NCBI RefSeq assembly: GCF_000428045.1
Contig: NZ_ATZE01000021.1
Coordinates: 62,001-126,000, forward strand
Direction of reading: 5' to 3'
DNA from: Sedimenticola selenatireducens DSM 17993
GTDB lineage: Bacteria > Pseudomonadota > Gammaproteobacteria > Chromatiales > Chromatiaceae
DNA length: 64,000 nucleotides
The notes under the pieces were generated by a model. The model had not been told where the DNA came from and did not search any database. It saw only the letters and a list, made by a program, of their open reading frames with translations. How positions within the stretch are numbered: position 1 is the stretch's first letter; each line of letters starts with the position of its first letter. The position numbers and the translations under genes are program-made. This document shows, in pieces, positions 26,832 through 34,891 of the stretch.

Positions 26832-27353
26832 GGCATACCCGTCCTACCTTGTCTAATCAACACTGTTATAGATCGTAGATTGAGCTGGAATGCTTCGTCT
26901 CAGCAATATTTATACCATATAGAATATTTACCTATTCAATATCGCTCGTTGTATAAATCTTTCACGTTCAGCACTTGTAGCTCTACCCTCGCCAGTCATA
27001 GCTTCCATGAAGTTAAAACATCAATAATTCGTCCCAATTCGACAGGTATACCAAATTGATACAAATTTATCGCAGCAAGGGTAGATAACATTTAGTGGAG
27101 TCACGAATTACGCTCCATCAGCATGAGTACGGCCAGGACTTTCTCCGTAGGAAAATGAAAAAAACGATAGCAGGCGTTATCATAAGGCATTGAATATCTA
27201 GTATTTATGTATTTGTTATTTATTTATTCAGCTCTCCCTTTCTCATCGTGATTTTTTTGCACAACTAAACATGGCGCAGGTATTGCTAGACCTGATTACG
27301 GAATCAGGTTCATTCGATTGTGTGTATAAATTCATCTTAAGGAGATGCGAACA
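26832..27353. other. Divergent regulatory region
   Basis: 522 AT-rich nt between the activator gene and the beta-hydroxyacid dehydrogenase gene. It contains the sigma-54 promoter at 27272-27287. A small palindrome GGTATACC lies near 27043-27052 within a region of GTAT/ATAC half sites. The long A/T runs between 27160 and 27255 suit IHF-assisted looping. No gene is seen. Confidence 0.5.
27272..27287 (+). promoter_or_regulatory. Sigma-54 promoter of the beta-hydroxyacid dehydrogenase gene
   Basis: Plus-strand TGGCGC-AGGTA-TTGCT: invariant GG and GC with exact spacing and one mismatch to the -24 consensus. It lies about 67 nt upstream of the ATG at 27354. Confidence 0.85.
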
Positions 27354-28241
27354 ATGAGCAATTTAAGGATTGGCTGGATTGGTCTTGGTAAAATGGGAAT
27401 TCCAATGGCCAAAAATCTGATTGACAAAGGGTTCTCTCTGGTTGTCTACAACCGGACGAAGGAGAAAGCAACGGAACTCGTTGAACTGGGCGCCAAGTTA
27501 GCCGGCTCTGTTGCCGAACTTTCAGCCGAAGTCAATATTGTCATATCGATGATTTCTGACGATGATGCTCTCAAGAGCACCGCCCTTGGCAATGCAGGGG
27601 TGCTGCAAAATGCCAAACCTGGAACTATCTTTATTGATATGAGTACCGTTTCGCCCAAGGCTTCTGCCGAAGTGGCGGAAAAAGCAGATGAATGTAATAT
27701 CCCCTATCTTCGTGCCCCTGTATCCGGTAGTACCGTAGTTGCTGCGGCTGCACTTCTGACTATTTTTGCCTCGGGACCACGGAACGCCTACGAGACAAGT
27801 ACCCCCCTTTTCGAAGCAATGGGAAAGGCATTGTTTCACGTGGGAGAGGGTGAAGAAGCACGCTACCTCAAGTTGACGCTGAATATGATGGTTGGAACAA
27901 CAGCGGCAATGGTTGGGGAGGCACTTGTGTTCGGTGAGAAGGGCGGCATGGACTGGAACCAGATGATCGAGATCATTGATGCCAGTGTAGTCGCATCCCC
28001 GCTGGTTAATTATAAGACGGAAGCGCTGAAACAACGTGATTTTGCTCCCGCATTTACAGCTTCTCAAATGGGAAAGGACTTCGATTTGGCGCTGGATACC
28101 GCGCGCCAGAACGATACTCCTATGCCATTAACTTCCCAAATTCGTCAAAACTGGAGCGCTATGAAGGCTCAGGGCATGGGAGAACAGGACTTCTTTGCCT
28201 ACGTTAACCTGCTTGAGAAACTTGCAGGCATAGAGCAGTAG
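27354..28241 (+). CDS. Beta-hydroxyacid dehydrogenase (3-hydroxyisobutyrate dehydrogenase family)
   Basis: A 295-residue NAD(P)-dependent dehydrogenase. The start is ATG 27354 because AAGGAG lies eight bases before it. The Rossmann motif GWIGLGKMGIPMAKNL (about residues 7-22), the substrate signature region APVSGSTVVA (about 121-130) and the catalytic Lys region LKLTLNMMVG (about 170-180) are visible. Family members interconvert beta-hydroxy acids and semialdehydes (3-hydroxyisobutyrate, tartronate semialdehyde, succinate semialdehyde). In this cargo it may act on a C4 semialdehyde from ring cleavage. A terminator follows, so it is its own transcript, under sigma-54 control. Confidence 0.88.
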   Translation: MSNLRIGWIGLGKMGIPMAKNLIDKGFSLVVYNRTKEKATELVELGAKLAGSVAELSAEVNIVISMISDDDALKSTALGNAGVLQNAKPGTIFIDMSTVSPKASAEVAEKADECNIPYLRAPVSGSTVVAAAALLTIFASGPRNAYETSTPLFEAMGKALFHVGEGEEARYLKLTLNMMVGTTAAMVGEALVFGEKGGMDWNQMIEIIDASVVASPLVNYKTEALKQRDFAPAFTASQMGKDFDLALDTARQNDTPMPLTSQIRQNWSAMKAQGMGEQDFFAYVNLLEKLAGIEQ

Positions 28242-28268
28242 GCATAACCCGCTTTTACCTAAAAAAAG

Positions 28269-28299
28269 GAGAATCTCATCGGAGGTTCTCTTTTTTTTT
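28269..28299 (+). terminator. Rho-independent terminator
   Basis: A 9-bp stem (GAGAATCTC paired with GAGGTTCTC, one G-U) and a 4-nt loop followed by nine T residues, 28 nt after the dehydrogenase stop. A run of A before the stem could make it work in both directions. Confidence 0.85.
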
Positions 28300-28326
28300 C
28301 AAACTTAAATCAAGTAGAGCAAGATT

Positions 28327-29787
28327 ATGAAATTACAGGATTCCAGTCTATTTCGTCAGCAGTGCTTTATCGATGGTCAATGGTGCGACGCCGATCGGGG
28401 AGAAACCATTACCGTTACTAATCCCGCCAGCGGAACAGCAATCGGAACGGTTCCAAAAATGGGCAGGGACGAAACCCGTAACGCCATATATGCAGCCGAG
28501 CGAGCACAGGTTGCCTGGCGGTCTATAACTGCAAAGCAGCGTGCCGTTATTTTACGTCGATGGTATGAGCTAATCCTCGAGAACCAGGAGGACCTAGCCG
28601 TTTTGATGACCTCTGAGCAGGGAAAGCCACTAAGCGAATCCCGGGGTGAAATCGCTTATGGTGCATCCTACATAGAGTGGTTTGCTGAAGAGGCCAAACG
28701 GGTTTATGGGGACACTATTCCCGCACCGGCCTCGGACAAGCGTATAGTCGTTGTAAAGCAACCTGTAGGTGTGGTCGCAGCAATTACCCCGTGGAATTTC
28801 CCCAATGCAATGATAGCCCGCAAGTGCGGTCCTGCTCTGGCAGCCGGATGTTCCATTGTCGTCAAACCTGCAAGCATGACGCCTTACTCCGCTCTGGCTC
28901 TTGCGGAACTGGGAAAACGCGCAGGAATCCCTAACGGAGTGCTCAATGTTGTAACTGGCTCGGCGTCGGCCATCGGCGAAGAACTAACGTCAAACCCTAT
29001 CATAAGAAAGCTAACCTTTACCGGGTCAACTGACATCGGCAAGGTTTTAATTCGGCAATGTGCCGATACAGTAAAAAAGGTTTCGATGGAACTGGGTGGT
29101 AATGCGCCCTTTATCGTATTTAACGACGCTGATATTGATCAGGCCGTTCAGGGCGCAATTGCCTCGAAATATCGCAACACCGGCCAGACTTGTGTGTGTG
29201 TCAATCGCATATTAGTACAGGAAGGGATACATGATGAATTTGTTACAAAACTGGTAAAAGCGGTCAGTCTATTGAAGGTTGCAGATGGTTTTGAGGAAGG
29301 CTCCCAACAGGGTCCTCTGATTGATATAAGTGCAGTAGAAAAAGTTGAAGAACATATTGCCGATGCCAAGAAAAAGGGGGCCAGTATTGCTTTTGGTGGT
29401 GAGCGACACGCATTAGGTGGTACCTTTTTTCAGCCCACAGTATTGACCGGTGTGACTGCAGACATGGATTGCGCCCGAGAAGAGACCTTCGGTCCATTGG
29501 CCCCGATTTTTAAGTTTGCTAACGAAGACGATGCAATTCAAATGGCCAATGCCACAGAGTTTGGCTTGGCTTCATACTTTTACAGTCGCGATATTAGCAG
29601 AGTCTGGCGTGTCGCAGAGGCTTTAGAGTATGGAATCGTTGGCATCAACGAGGGCATTATTTCTACTGAAGTGGCGCCATTTGGTGGCATCAAGGAGTCG
29701 GGTAATGGCCGCGAAGGTTCTAAGTATGGCCTGGATGATTACATGGAGATCAAGTACCTATGCATGGGCGGTATAAGTACTGAATAA
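28327..29787 (+). CDS. NAD(P)-dependent aldehyde dehydrogenase, succinate-semialdehyde dehydrogenase type
   Basis: A 486-residue aldehyde dehydrogenase. The start is ATG 28327. Landmarks: TPWNFP (about 154-159), KPASMTPYSA cofactor region, FTGSTDIGK (about 234-242), the catalytic Glu in MELGGN (about 258-263), and the catalytic Cys in NTGQTCVCVNR (about 287-297, first Cys by family position). It resembles GabD-type enzymes that oxidise short semialdehydes. If ring cleavage of hydroxybenzoquinone yields acetate and malate as reported for Azoarcus anaerobius, this enzyme could oxidise malic semialdehyde; that is inference. It starts 28 nt after the terminator of the previous gene, so it depends on read-through or an unseen promoter. 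Confidence 0.9.
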   Translation: MKLQDSSLFRQQCFIDGQWCDADRGETITVTNPASGTAIGTVPKMGRDETRNAIYAAERAQVAWRSITAKQRAVILRRWYELILENQEDLAVLMTSEQGKPLSESRGEIAYGASYIEWFAEEAKRVYGDTIPAPASDKRIVVVKQPVGVVAAITPWNFPNAMIARKCGPALAAGCSIVVKPASMTPYSALALAELGKRAGIPNGVLNVVTGSASAIGEELTSNPIIRKLTFTGSTDIGKVLIRQCADTVKKVSMELGGNAPFIVFNDADIDQAVQGAIASKYRNTGQTCVCVNRILVQEGIHDEFVTKLVKAVSLLKVADGFEEGSQQGPLIDISAVEKVEEHIADAKKKGASIAFGGERHALGGTFFQPTVLTGVTADMDCAREETFGPLAPIFKFANEDDAIQMANATEFGLASYFYSRDISRVWRVAEALEYGIVGINEGIISTEVAPFGGIKESGNGREGSKYGLDDYMEIKYLCMGGISTE

Positions 29788-29791
29788 ACTG

Positions 29792-29852
29792 GTTAAACTA
29801 TACCCTGTCTAGTTTAACTAAGGGTGAAAAGGGAGGCATAATGCTGCCTCCC
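29792..29852 (+). terminator. Two hairpins after the aldehyde dehydrogenase gene
   Basis: The first is a perfect GTTAAACTA / TAGTTTAAC repeat (29792-29818), the second a perfect GGGAGGCA / TGCCTCCC repeat (29831-29852) with a 6-nt loop. Neither has a long T tract. Together they probably end or stabilise the transcript just after the stop codon. Confidence 0.55.
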
Positions 29853-30057
29853 GGCCATTTCGTATTACCTATGCTCACTTCCGATTTTTCTCCCCATTTG
29901 TCTTCGTTTATCTGTGACTATTGTGAAACATATGTAAATCGCTAACGCCTCAGTTATTTACAGTAATCATATATGTTCGCTAATAAGATGTGATATTTGA
30001 ATCTGTATTTCATCATTTTCATTCTGACACACCCATATCAAATCTAATCATTTGTCC

Positions 30058-30077
30058 GACATTGCCGTCGCAATGTC
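30058..30077 (+). promoter_or_regulatory. Candidate activator-binding dyad
   Basis: A perfect 8-bp inverted repeat GACATTGC / GCAATGTC around CGTC. It lies about 115 nt upstream of the -24 element, where a sigma-54 activator of the Fis-HTH type would bind. Binding is inferred from position and symmetry. Confidence 0.55.
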
Positions 30078-30191
30078 TATTGGCAATGCACAAATAGTAG
30101 TTAGATGTTACCGCCAGACAAACACTAAATGATGGCAATAAACCGGCCATTTCAGAATTTTTTCCAATGACACTGAACGCGAATGCATCGA

Positions 30192-30207
30192 TGGCATGAT
30201 GGTTGCA
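30192..30207 (+). promoter_or_regulatory. Sigma-54 promoter of the yciI-bqdL operon
   Basis: Plus-strand TGGCAT-GATGG-TTGCA: all conserved -24/-12 positions with correct spacing. It lies about 80 nt upstream of the yciI-like ATG. Confidence 0.87.
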
Positions 30208-30285
30208 ACACGTGCGTAACGGAATATCCGTGTTGCGTAATTGCAATGTTCAATAGGTACTACTTAGTCGACCAGGAGAAATAAA

Positions 30286-30582
30286 ATGCACTACATCGTT
30301 TATTGCCAAGACAAGCCAAACCACGTTGAAAAACGTCTGGCCAATTATGATGCACATAAAGCGTATCTGATGGGTAACCCAATCAAGTTTCTTATGTCCG
30401 GGCCAATCGTCGACGAGGAAGATCGTGAAACTATGCTGGGCAGCTTTTTTCTTGTTGAAGCTGACAATATTGCAGAAGTGGAGGCTTTTAACAAAAACGA
30501 TCCATTTTATGCAGCAGGTATCTGGGAAAGCATTCATATTAAGCCTTTCCATAAGCGTGTAGATAATATCTCCGCAAAATAA
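30286..30582 (+). CDS. YciI-like protein
   Basis: A 98-residue single-domain protein of the YciI/ferredoxin-like dimeric alpha+beta fold. The start is ATG 30286 after AGGAG. Family features: the early His/Asp of YDAHKAYL (about 22-29), LMSGPIVDEE, and the C-terminal FNKNDPFYAAGIWESI pattern. One member, TftG, dechlorinates 5-chloro-hydroxyhydroquinone to hydroxybenzoquinone, so the fold is already linked to this chemistry. Here the protein is the first gene of the bqdL-like operon (42 nt before it). It may tautomerise or hydrate hydroxybenzoquinone or its cleavage product. The exact reaction is unknown. Confidence 0.82.
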   Translation: MHYIVYCQDKPNHVEKRLANYDAHKAYLMGNPIKFLMSGPIVDEEDRETMLGSFFLVEADNIAEVEAFNKNDPFYAAGIWESIHIKPFHKRVDNISAK

Positions 30583-30624
30583 TCTTCCGGGTATTTAAGA
30601 AGCAAGTGTTACGGGAGTGGCATA

Positions 30625-32820
30625 ATGGCAAAAAAGGTTAAACTCAAGCACGAAGCCCCATGGATCAAGATTCAATCTAGTGCAGAGGATTGGACAAATC
30701 TTGGCCGCAGTGGATTAATGAAGATATTTCATCTACTGCATCTGATCCGCGCTTTTGAGCAAGAATTGCTCCAGTTGGAAAAAGAAGGACTGACTCATGG
30801 CCCAGTGCATTCCAGTATAGGGCAAGAGGGTGGAGCCGTTGGTTCTGTGCTAGCAATGCAAGCAACGGATCAAATGAATGGCTCACATCGTGGGCATCAC
30901 CAGTTTCTTGCCAAAGCGCTTGCCTATGTAGGGGTATTCGAGCTTGACCCTTGCCAGAATGCAGCTCCCGAACACATCAAAGAAGTGCTTCAAAAAACAT
31001 TGGCCGAGATTATGGGACTCGCCCAAGGGTATTGCTGTGGGCGCGGTGGATCGATGCATTTGCGGTGGAAAGATGCCGGGTGCCTGGGCACCAATGCCAT
31101 TGTCGGTGGTGGCGTACCATTAGCAGCGGGCGTCGCATGGTCACGTAAACATCAAAATTCTAATGATGCCGTGTTCACTTGCTATGGCGATGGTAGCGCG
31201 CATATTGGTTCTGTGCAGGAGAGCCTTAATCTTGCAGCGATATGGAAACTTCCACTCTGCTTCTTCGTTGAAAATAATGGTTATGCGGTTGCTACCACCG
31301 TAGCCGAATCAGCCCCAGACCCGCGCTTGTCTCTGAGGGCGGCAGGATCATCAATACCCGCATTTCTAGTTGATGGCATGGATCCGGTGGCAGTTATGTT
31401 AGCCACCAAAGAGGCGCTTAAACATATGCGGGCGGGTAAAGGACCGGTAATGATAGAGGCAGAAGTATATCGCTATTTACATCACAGCGGTGGCTTTGCA
31501 GGAAGTGCTTTTCGGTATCGAAGTAAGGAAGAGGAAGAACAATGGAAAGCCAGGGATCCCTTACTGCGGGTCGCAATGGAGATGAAGGAGCGTAAATGGC
31601 TTACCGATGCCGAAGAAGAGCAAATTCAGAATGATGTGAAAGCCGCAATGATTGAGGTCGCTGGCCGATTGACTGATGGCCAGTACGGCAAGCGTTCCAT
31701 TATCGAGTCGCTGTGGCCCAAGCCTGAGTTTTGTGATGTCGGCATTCGAGGTGATCTATCAGAGTTTGAGGGAGCCAGGTTTGTAGAACAGTCTGCATTT
31801 ACCGGCAAGCTAGAACCTCGTAAATTTGTCGACATCATTGCCGACGTGATGCACAAGCGAATGGAGGAAGATCCTCGCATATTCTGCCTAGGAGAAGACA
31901 TACACCGCCTTAAGGGTGGCACAAATGGAGCTACTCGCGGATTGTCGGAGAGATTCACAAACCGTGTTCTTCCAACCCCTATTACTGAAAATTCATTTGT
32001 CGGAGCCGGTGGTGGGGCCGCAATGGACGGTCACTTCAGGCCAGTTATTGAGTTGATGTATCCAGATTTTGTGCTAGTCGCTGCAGATCAGGTATTTAAT
32101 CAGATCTCTCGTGCGCGTCATATGTATGGCGGCCAGACTCCTATGCCGGTTGTCCTCCGAACAAAAGTTGCGATGGGGACTGGCTACGGTTCGCAGCACT
32201 CCATGGATCCGGCCGGTCTATATTTTAATTGGCCCGGTTGGCGCATAGTTGCCCCTTCTACTCCTTACGACTATGTAGGATTAATGAACAGTGCATTGCT
32301 TTGTGAGGATCCAGTATTAGTGATTGAGCACGTCGACCTGTACAACCAAATCATGGATGCACCGGCTGATGACCTTGATTTTTTTATTCCCTTAGGCAAG
32401 GCCAAGGTCATTCGGTCAGGGTCTAAATTCACTGTTTTGACGTATCTCGATATGGTTCATCAATGCATTAATGTCTCGGAACAACATGGATTTGATGCAG
32501 AAGTAATCGATCTCCGCTCATTGGATCGAGCTGGTATCGATTGGGATACCGTTGGTGAAAGTATAAGAAAGACAAACAACGTCGTGATTGTCGAGCAGGG
32601 GTCAGTTACTGCATCCTACGGCGGCAATCTTAGTGACGAGATCCAAAAACGGTTCTTTGATTATCTTGATCAGCCGGTGAAAAGAGTGGTTGGTGGAGAA
32701 GGGTCTCCAAGTGTCTCTAAGGTGCTTGAAAACGCAACCACTGCAGGCAGAGATGAGATTATCGAGCGTTTTAGTGAAATGGTCCTAGAACAGGGGCAAC
32801 CCTTGCAACTGGTGAGTTAA
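30625..32820 (+). CDS. bqdL: Thiamine-dependent dehydrogenase E1, alpha-beta fusion, BqdL-like
   Basis: A 731-residue E1 with both subunits in one chain. The alpha part (about 1-350) has the thiamine pyrophosphate motif beginning GDGSAHIGSVQESLN and ending FVENN. The beta part (about 385-731) has LGEDIHRLKGGTNGATRGL, ITENSFVGAGGGAAMDG and a transketolase C-terminal domain. Such E1 proteins decarboxylate or cleave 2-oxo acids and acylate a lipoyl E2. In Azoarcus anaerobius the homologous BqdL-M-S complex is proposed to oxidise hydroxybenzoquinone to acetate and malate. Acetoin or branched-chain oxo acid dehydrogenase is the alternative, but the neighbours (Mo hydroxylase, YciI, VOC, decarboxylase) favour the aromatic role. 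A VOC gene separates it from E2. Confidence 0.85.
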   Translation: MAKKVKLKHEAPWIKIQSSAEDWTNLGRSGLMKIFHLLHLIRAFEQELLQLEKEGLTHGPVHSSIGQEGGAVGSVLAMQATDQMNGSHRGHHQFLAKALAYVGVFELDPCQNAAPEHIKEVLQKTLAEIMGLAQGYCCGRGGSMHLRWKDAGCLGTNAIVGGGVPLAAGVAWSRKHQNSNDAVFTCYGDGSAHIGSVQESLNLAAIWKLPLCFFVENNGYAVATTVAESAPDPRLSLRAAGSSIPAFLVDGMDPVAVMLATKEALKHMRAGKGPVMIEAEVYRYLHHSGGFAGSAFRYRSKEEEEQWKARDPLLRVAMEMKERKWLTDAEEEQIQNDVKAAMIEVAGRLTDGQYGKRSIIESLWPKPEFCDVGIRGDLSEFEGARFVEQSAFTGKLEPRKFVDIIADVMHKRMEEDPRIFCLGEDIHRLKGGTNGATRGLSERFTNRVLPTPITENSFVGAGGGAAMDGHFRPVIELMYPDFVLVAADQVFNQISRARHMYGGQTPMPVVLRTKVAMGTGYGSQHSMDPAGLYFNWPGWRIVAPSTPYDYVGLMNSALLCEDPVLVIEHVDLYNQIMDAPADDLDFFIPLGKAKVIRSGSKFTVLTYLDMVHQCINVSEQHGFDAEVIDLRSLDRAGIDWDTVGESIRKTNNVVIVEQGSVTASYGGNLSDEIQKRFFDYLDQPVKRVVGGEGSPSVSKVLENATTAGRDEIIERFSEMVLEQGQPLQLVS

Positions 32821-32966
32821 TCGTTAAAGCGCAATAGTCATCGACCGAACGCGCATTTTACAGCTCATTTATGATTTCCCATGTACTGGTTTGCCTTTGC
32901 GCTATCGCCAGAGGACAACTTTGATTTAGATACCCGTTAATAGCGGGCTTACTGCGGAGAGATAGA

Positions 32967-33506
32967 GTGAACAGTTCACATGGATTGCCGGGGCTTTGTG
33001 GCATAGATCATATTGGATTGACAGTTCCGGATCTGAATCAGGCGATTGATTTTTTCGTCGATGTTATCGGCTGTGAGCCATTCTACGAGCTTGGCCCATT
33101 TTCCTCTGATGACGATTGGATGGCCGTGCACCTAAATGTTCATCCAAGAACAGTCATGAAAAAGCTTAGATTTCTTCGCTGTGCCAACGGGTCCAATTTG
33201 GAGTTATTTGAATACGAAACTCCAGACCAGAACCCTCAACCGCCTTCCAACAGCGATATTGGAGGACACCATTTAGCATTTTACGTCGATGACATGGATG
33301 CTGCATTGACCTTTCTGCGAAAGCGGGATGTAAAAATCCTAGGGGAGCCTACCGTGCGTGATTCTGGGCCAAGCGGAGGGCAGACCTGGGTCTATTTTCT
33401 TGCACCGTGGGGATTACAGCTTGAACTCGTGAGTTTTCCCGGTGGAAAACAGTACGAAAAAGAGACCACCACAAGATTATGGCACCCAAAGTATCCATCT
33501 AGATAA
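32967..33506 (+). CDS. VOC (glyoxalase/dioxygenase fold) protein
   Basis: A 179-residue vicinal-oxygen-chelate protein with two beta-alpha-beta-beta-beta modules. The start is GTG 32967 after GGAGAG. Candidate metal ligands are at the standard places: His in CGIDHIGLTV (about 14), Glu in LELFEYE (about 75), His in GGHHLAFYVDD (about 95) and Glu in WGLQLELVSFP (about 155). The fold covers glyoxalase I, extradiol dioxygenases, epimerases and isomerases. In an anaerobic pathway an isomerase or hydrolase step on the quinone or its cleavage product is more likely than dioxygenation. It sits between E1 and E2 genes of one complex, which strongly ties it to the pathway. Confidence 0.83.
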   Translation: MNSSHGLPGLCGIDHIGLTVPDLNQAIDFFVDVIGCEPFYELGPFSSDDDWMAVHLNVHPRTVMKKLRFLRCANGSNLELFEYETPDQNPQPPSNSDIGGHHLAFYVDDMDAALTFLRKRDVKILGEPTVRDSGPSGGQTWVYFLAPWGLQLELVSFPGGKQYEKETTTRLWHPKYPSR

Positions 33507-33565
33507 CAACATTAATTTTATCCACTTTGAATAGCGGCATGAGTAGAACACTTTAGGAGATAGAA

Positions 33566-34837
33566 ATGCCAATCGAGATAATGCTGCCTGCGTTAACGGC
33601 GGATATGACAGAGACCAGAATTGACAATTGGCTGGTTTCAGAGGGAAGCAAAGTGAACAAGGGTGATGTGCTGCTCGAAGTCGAAACCGACAAGGCAGTA
33701 GTCGAAGTAGAATCCGAGTATTCTGGCAAGTTGGGTAAAATATTAATTGGTAATGGAGAGATCGCAAAGGTAGATCAATGCATTGCAGTGTTGTTAGAAG
33801 ATGGAGAGAGCAATGCGGATATAGACCAAATTCTAGTTGGTAATAAATGTGAGGCTAGCGTAGAAATAGAAAAGGTTTCTCATGCAATACCAACTACTGT
33901 CGCTCAGAAATCTGCGCTTGCTACTAACTCCAGTAGTAACAGAAACAAACGTATTTTTGCAAGCCCACTGGCGCGGCGTATCGCCCAAGAGCATGGCATC
34001 GACCTCTTATCTATCAGCGGCACTGGCCCACACAACCGAATCGTAAAGAATGACATAGTTAGCGCCATTACTCATCAATCTCAAACAATATTATCAAAGG
34101 GAGAAGTCGTTACTACTGCGTCAGCGCAAACGGATGATATTCCCAATTACGACGTAATACCCAATAGTGGTATGCGAAAAGTAATCGCAAAGCGCCTTGG
34201 TGATTCTAAGCGTGATATACCACACTTTTACTTAACCGTTGATCTAGAGTTGGACGCGCTACTTGCGTTAAGGCAAGAACTGAATGATCGAACTTCACGC
34301 GTCACTAATCCCATTAAACTCTCTGTAAATGATCTGATTATAAAAGCGTCCGCTTTGGCATTAAGAGACGTTCCTGATGCCAATTCCAGTTGGTCTGAAG
34401 ATGCAATCCTCCGCTACCACGATGTAGATATCGCAATTGCAGTGGCGACGGAGTCAGGTCTTATCACACCGATTATTCGTAATGCGGATCAGAAAGGGCT
34501 CGGCACCATCTCCAAAGAGATGAAGGCCCTTGCAGAGAAAGCGCGCAACGGAAAACTTCAGCCCCATGAATATCAAGGAGGGGGGTTTACCATCTCCAAT
34601 TTGGGGATGTTTGGAATCAAAAGCTTCTCTGCCATTGTAAATCCACCACAGTCCTGCATTTTGGCAGTAGGTGCAGGTGAGCAGCGAGCGGTAGTGAGGG
34701 ATGGTGAGTTGGTGGTAGCTACTGCGATGACGTGTACCCTCTCCGTTGACCATCGCTCGGTGGATGGCGCTATCGGCGCACATTTCCTAAAGGCATTCAA
34801 AGACTATATCGAAGACCCCATGGCAATGATGCTTTAA
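33566..34837 (+). CDS. bqdM: Dihydrolipoyl acyltransferase E2, BqdM-like
   Basis: A 423-residue E2 with one lipoyl domain (residues 1-80; lipoyl Lys in EVETDKAVVEVE, about 43), a flexible linker, a peripheral subunit-binding domain (FASPLARRIAQEHGIDLLSI, about 132-151) and a catalytic domain ending in DHRSVDGAIGAHFLKAF (HxxxDG motif near 395). All parts needed for acyl transfer are present. It follows the VOC gene by 59 nt with its own AGGAG site and precedes the E3 gene, completing a dedicated complex rather than a housekeeping pyruvate dehydrogenase. Confidence 0.9.
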   Translation: MPIEIMLPALTADMTETRIDNWLVSEGSKVNKGDVLLEVETDKAVVEVESEYSGKLGKILIGNGEIAKVDQCIAVLLEDGESNADIDQILVGNKCEASVEIEKVSHAIPTTVAQKSALATNSSSNRNKRIFASPLARRIAQEHGIDLLSISGTGPHNRIVKNDIVSAITHQSQTILSKGEVVTTASAQTDDIPNYDVIPNSGMRKVIAKRLGDSKRDIPHFYLTVDLELDALLALRQELNDRTSRVTNPIKLSVNDLIIKASALALRDVPDANSSWSEDAILRYHDVDIAIAVATESGLITPIIRNADQKGLGTISKEMKALAEKARNGKLQPHEYQGGGFTISNLGMFGIKSFSAIVNPPQSCILAVGAGEQRAVVRDGELVVATAMTCTLSVDHRSVDGAIGAHFLKAFKDYIEDPMAMML

Positions 34838-34891
34838 GTCACTTTATGGATTGTATGACAGTCCTCTAATTTCGTAGTAGGTAAAAGATAA

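Larger units (their letters stand above)
29853..30285. other. Regulatory region of the yciI-bqdL operon
   Basis: About 430 nt. It contains a perfect dyad GACATTGC-CGTC-GCAATGTC (30058-30077), about 115 nt upstream of a perfect sigma-54 promoter (30192-30207), which is typical spacing for an enhancer site. Just after the dyad, TTGGCAATGC repeats part of the motif. No gene is seen. Confidence 0.6.

Noticed and set aside
32887-32901. TGGTTTGCCTTTGCGC upstream of the VOC gene as a sixth sigma-54 promoter
   Set aside because: GG-to-GC spacing is one base short of the strict requirement, and the gene is probably cotranscribed with bqdL.
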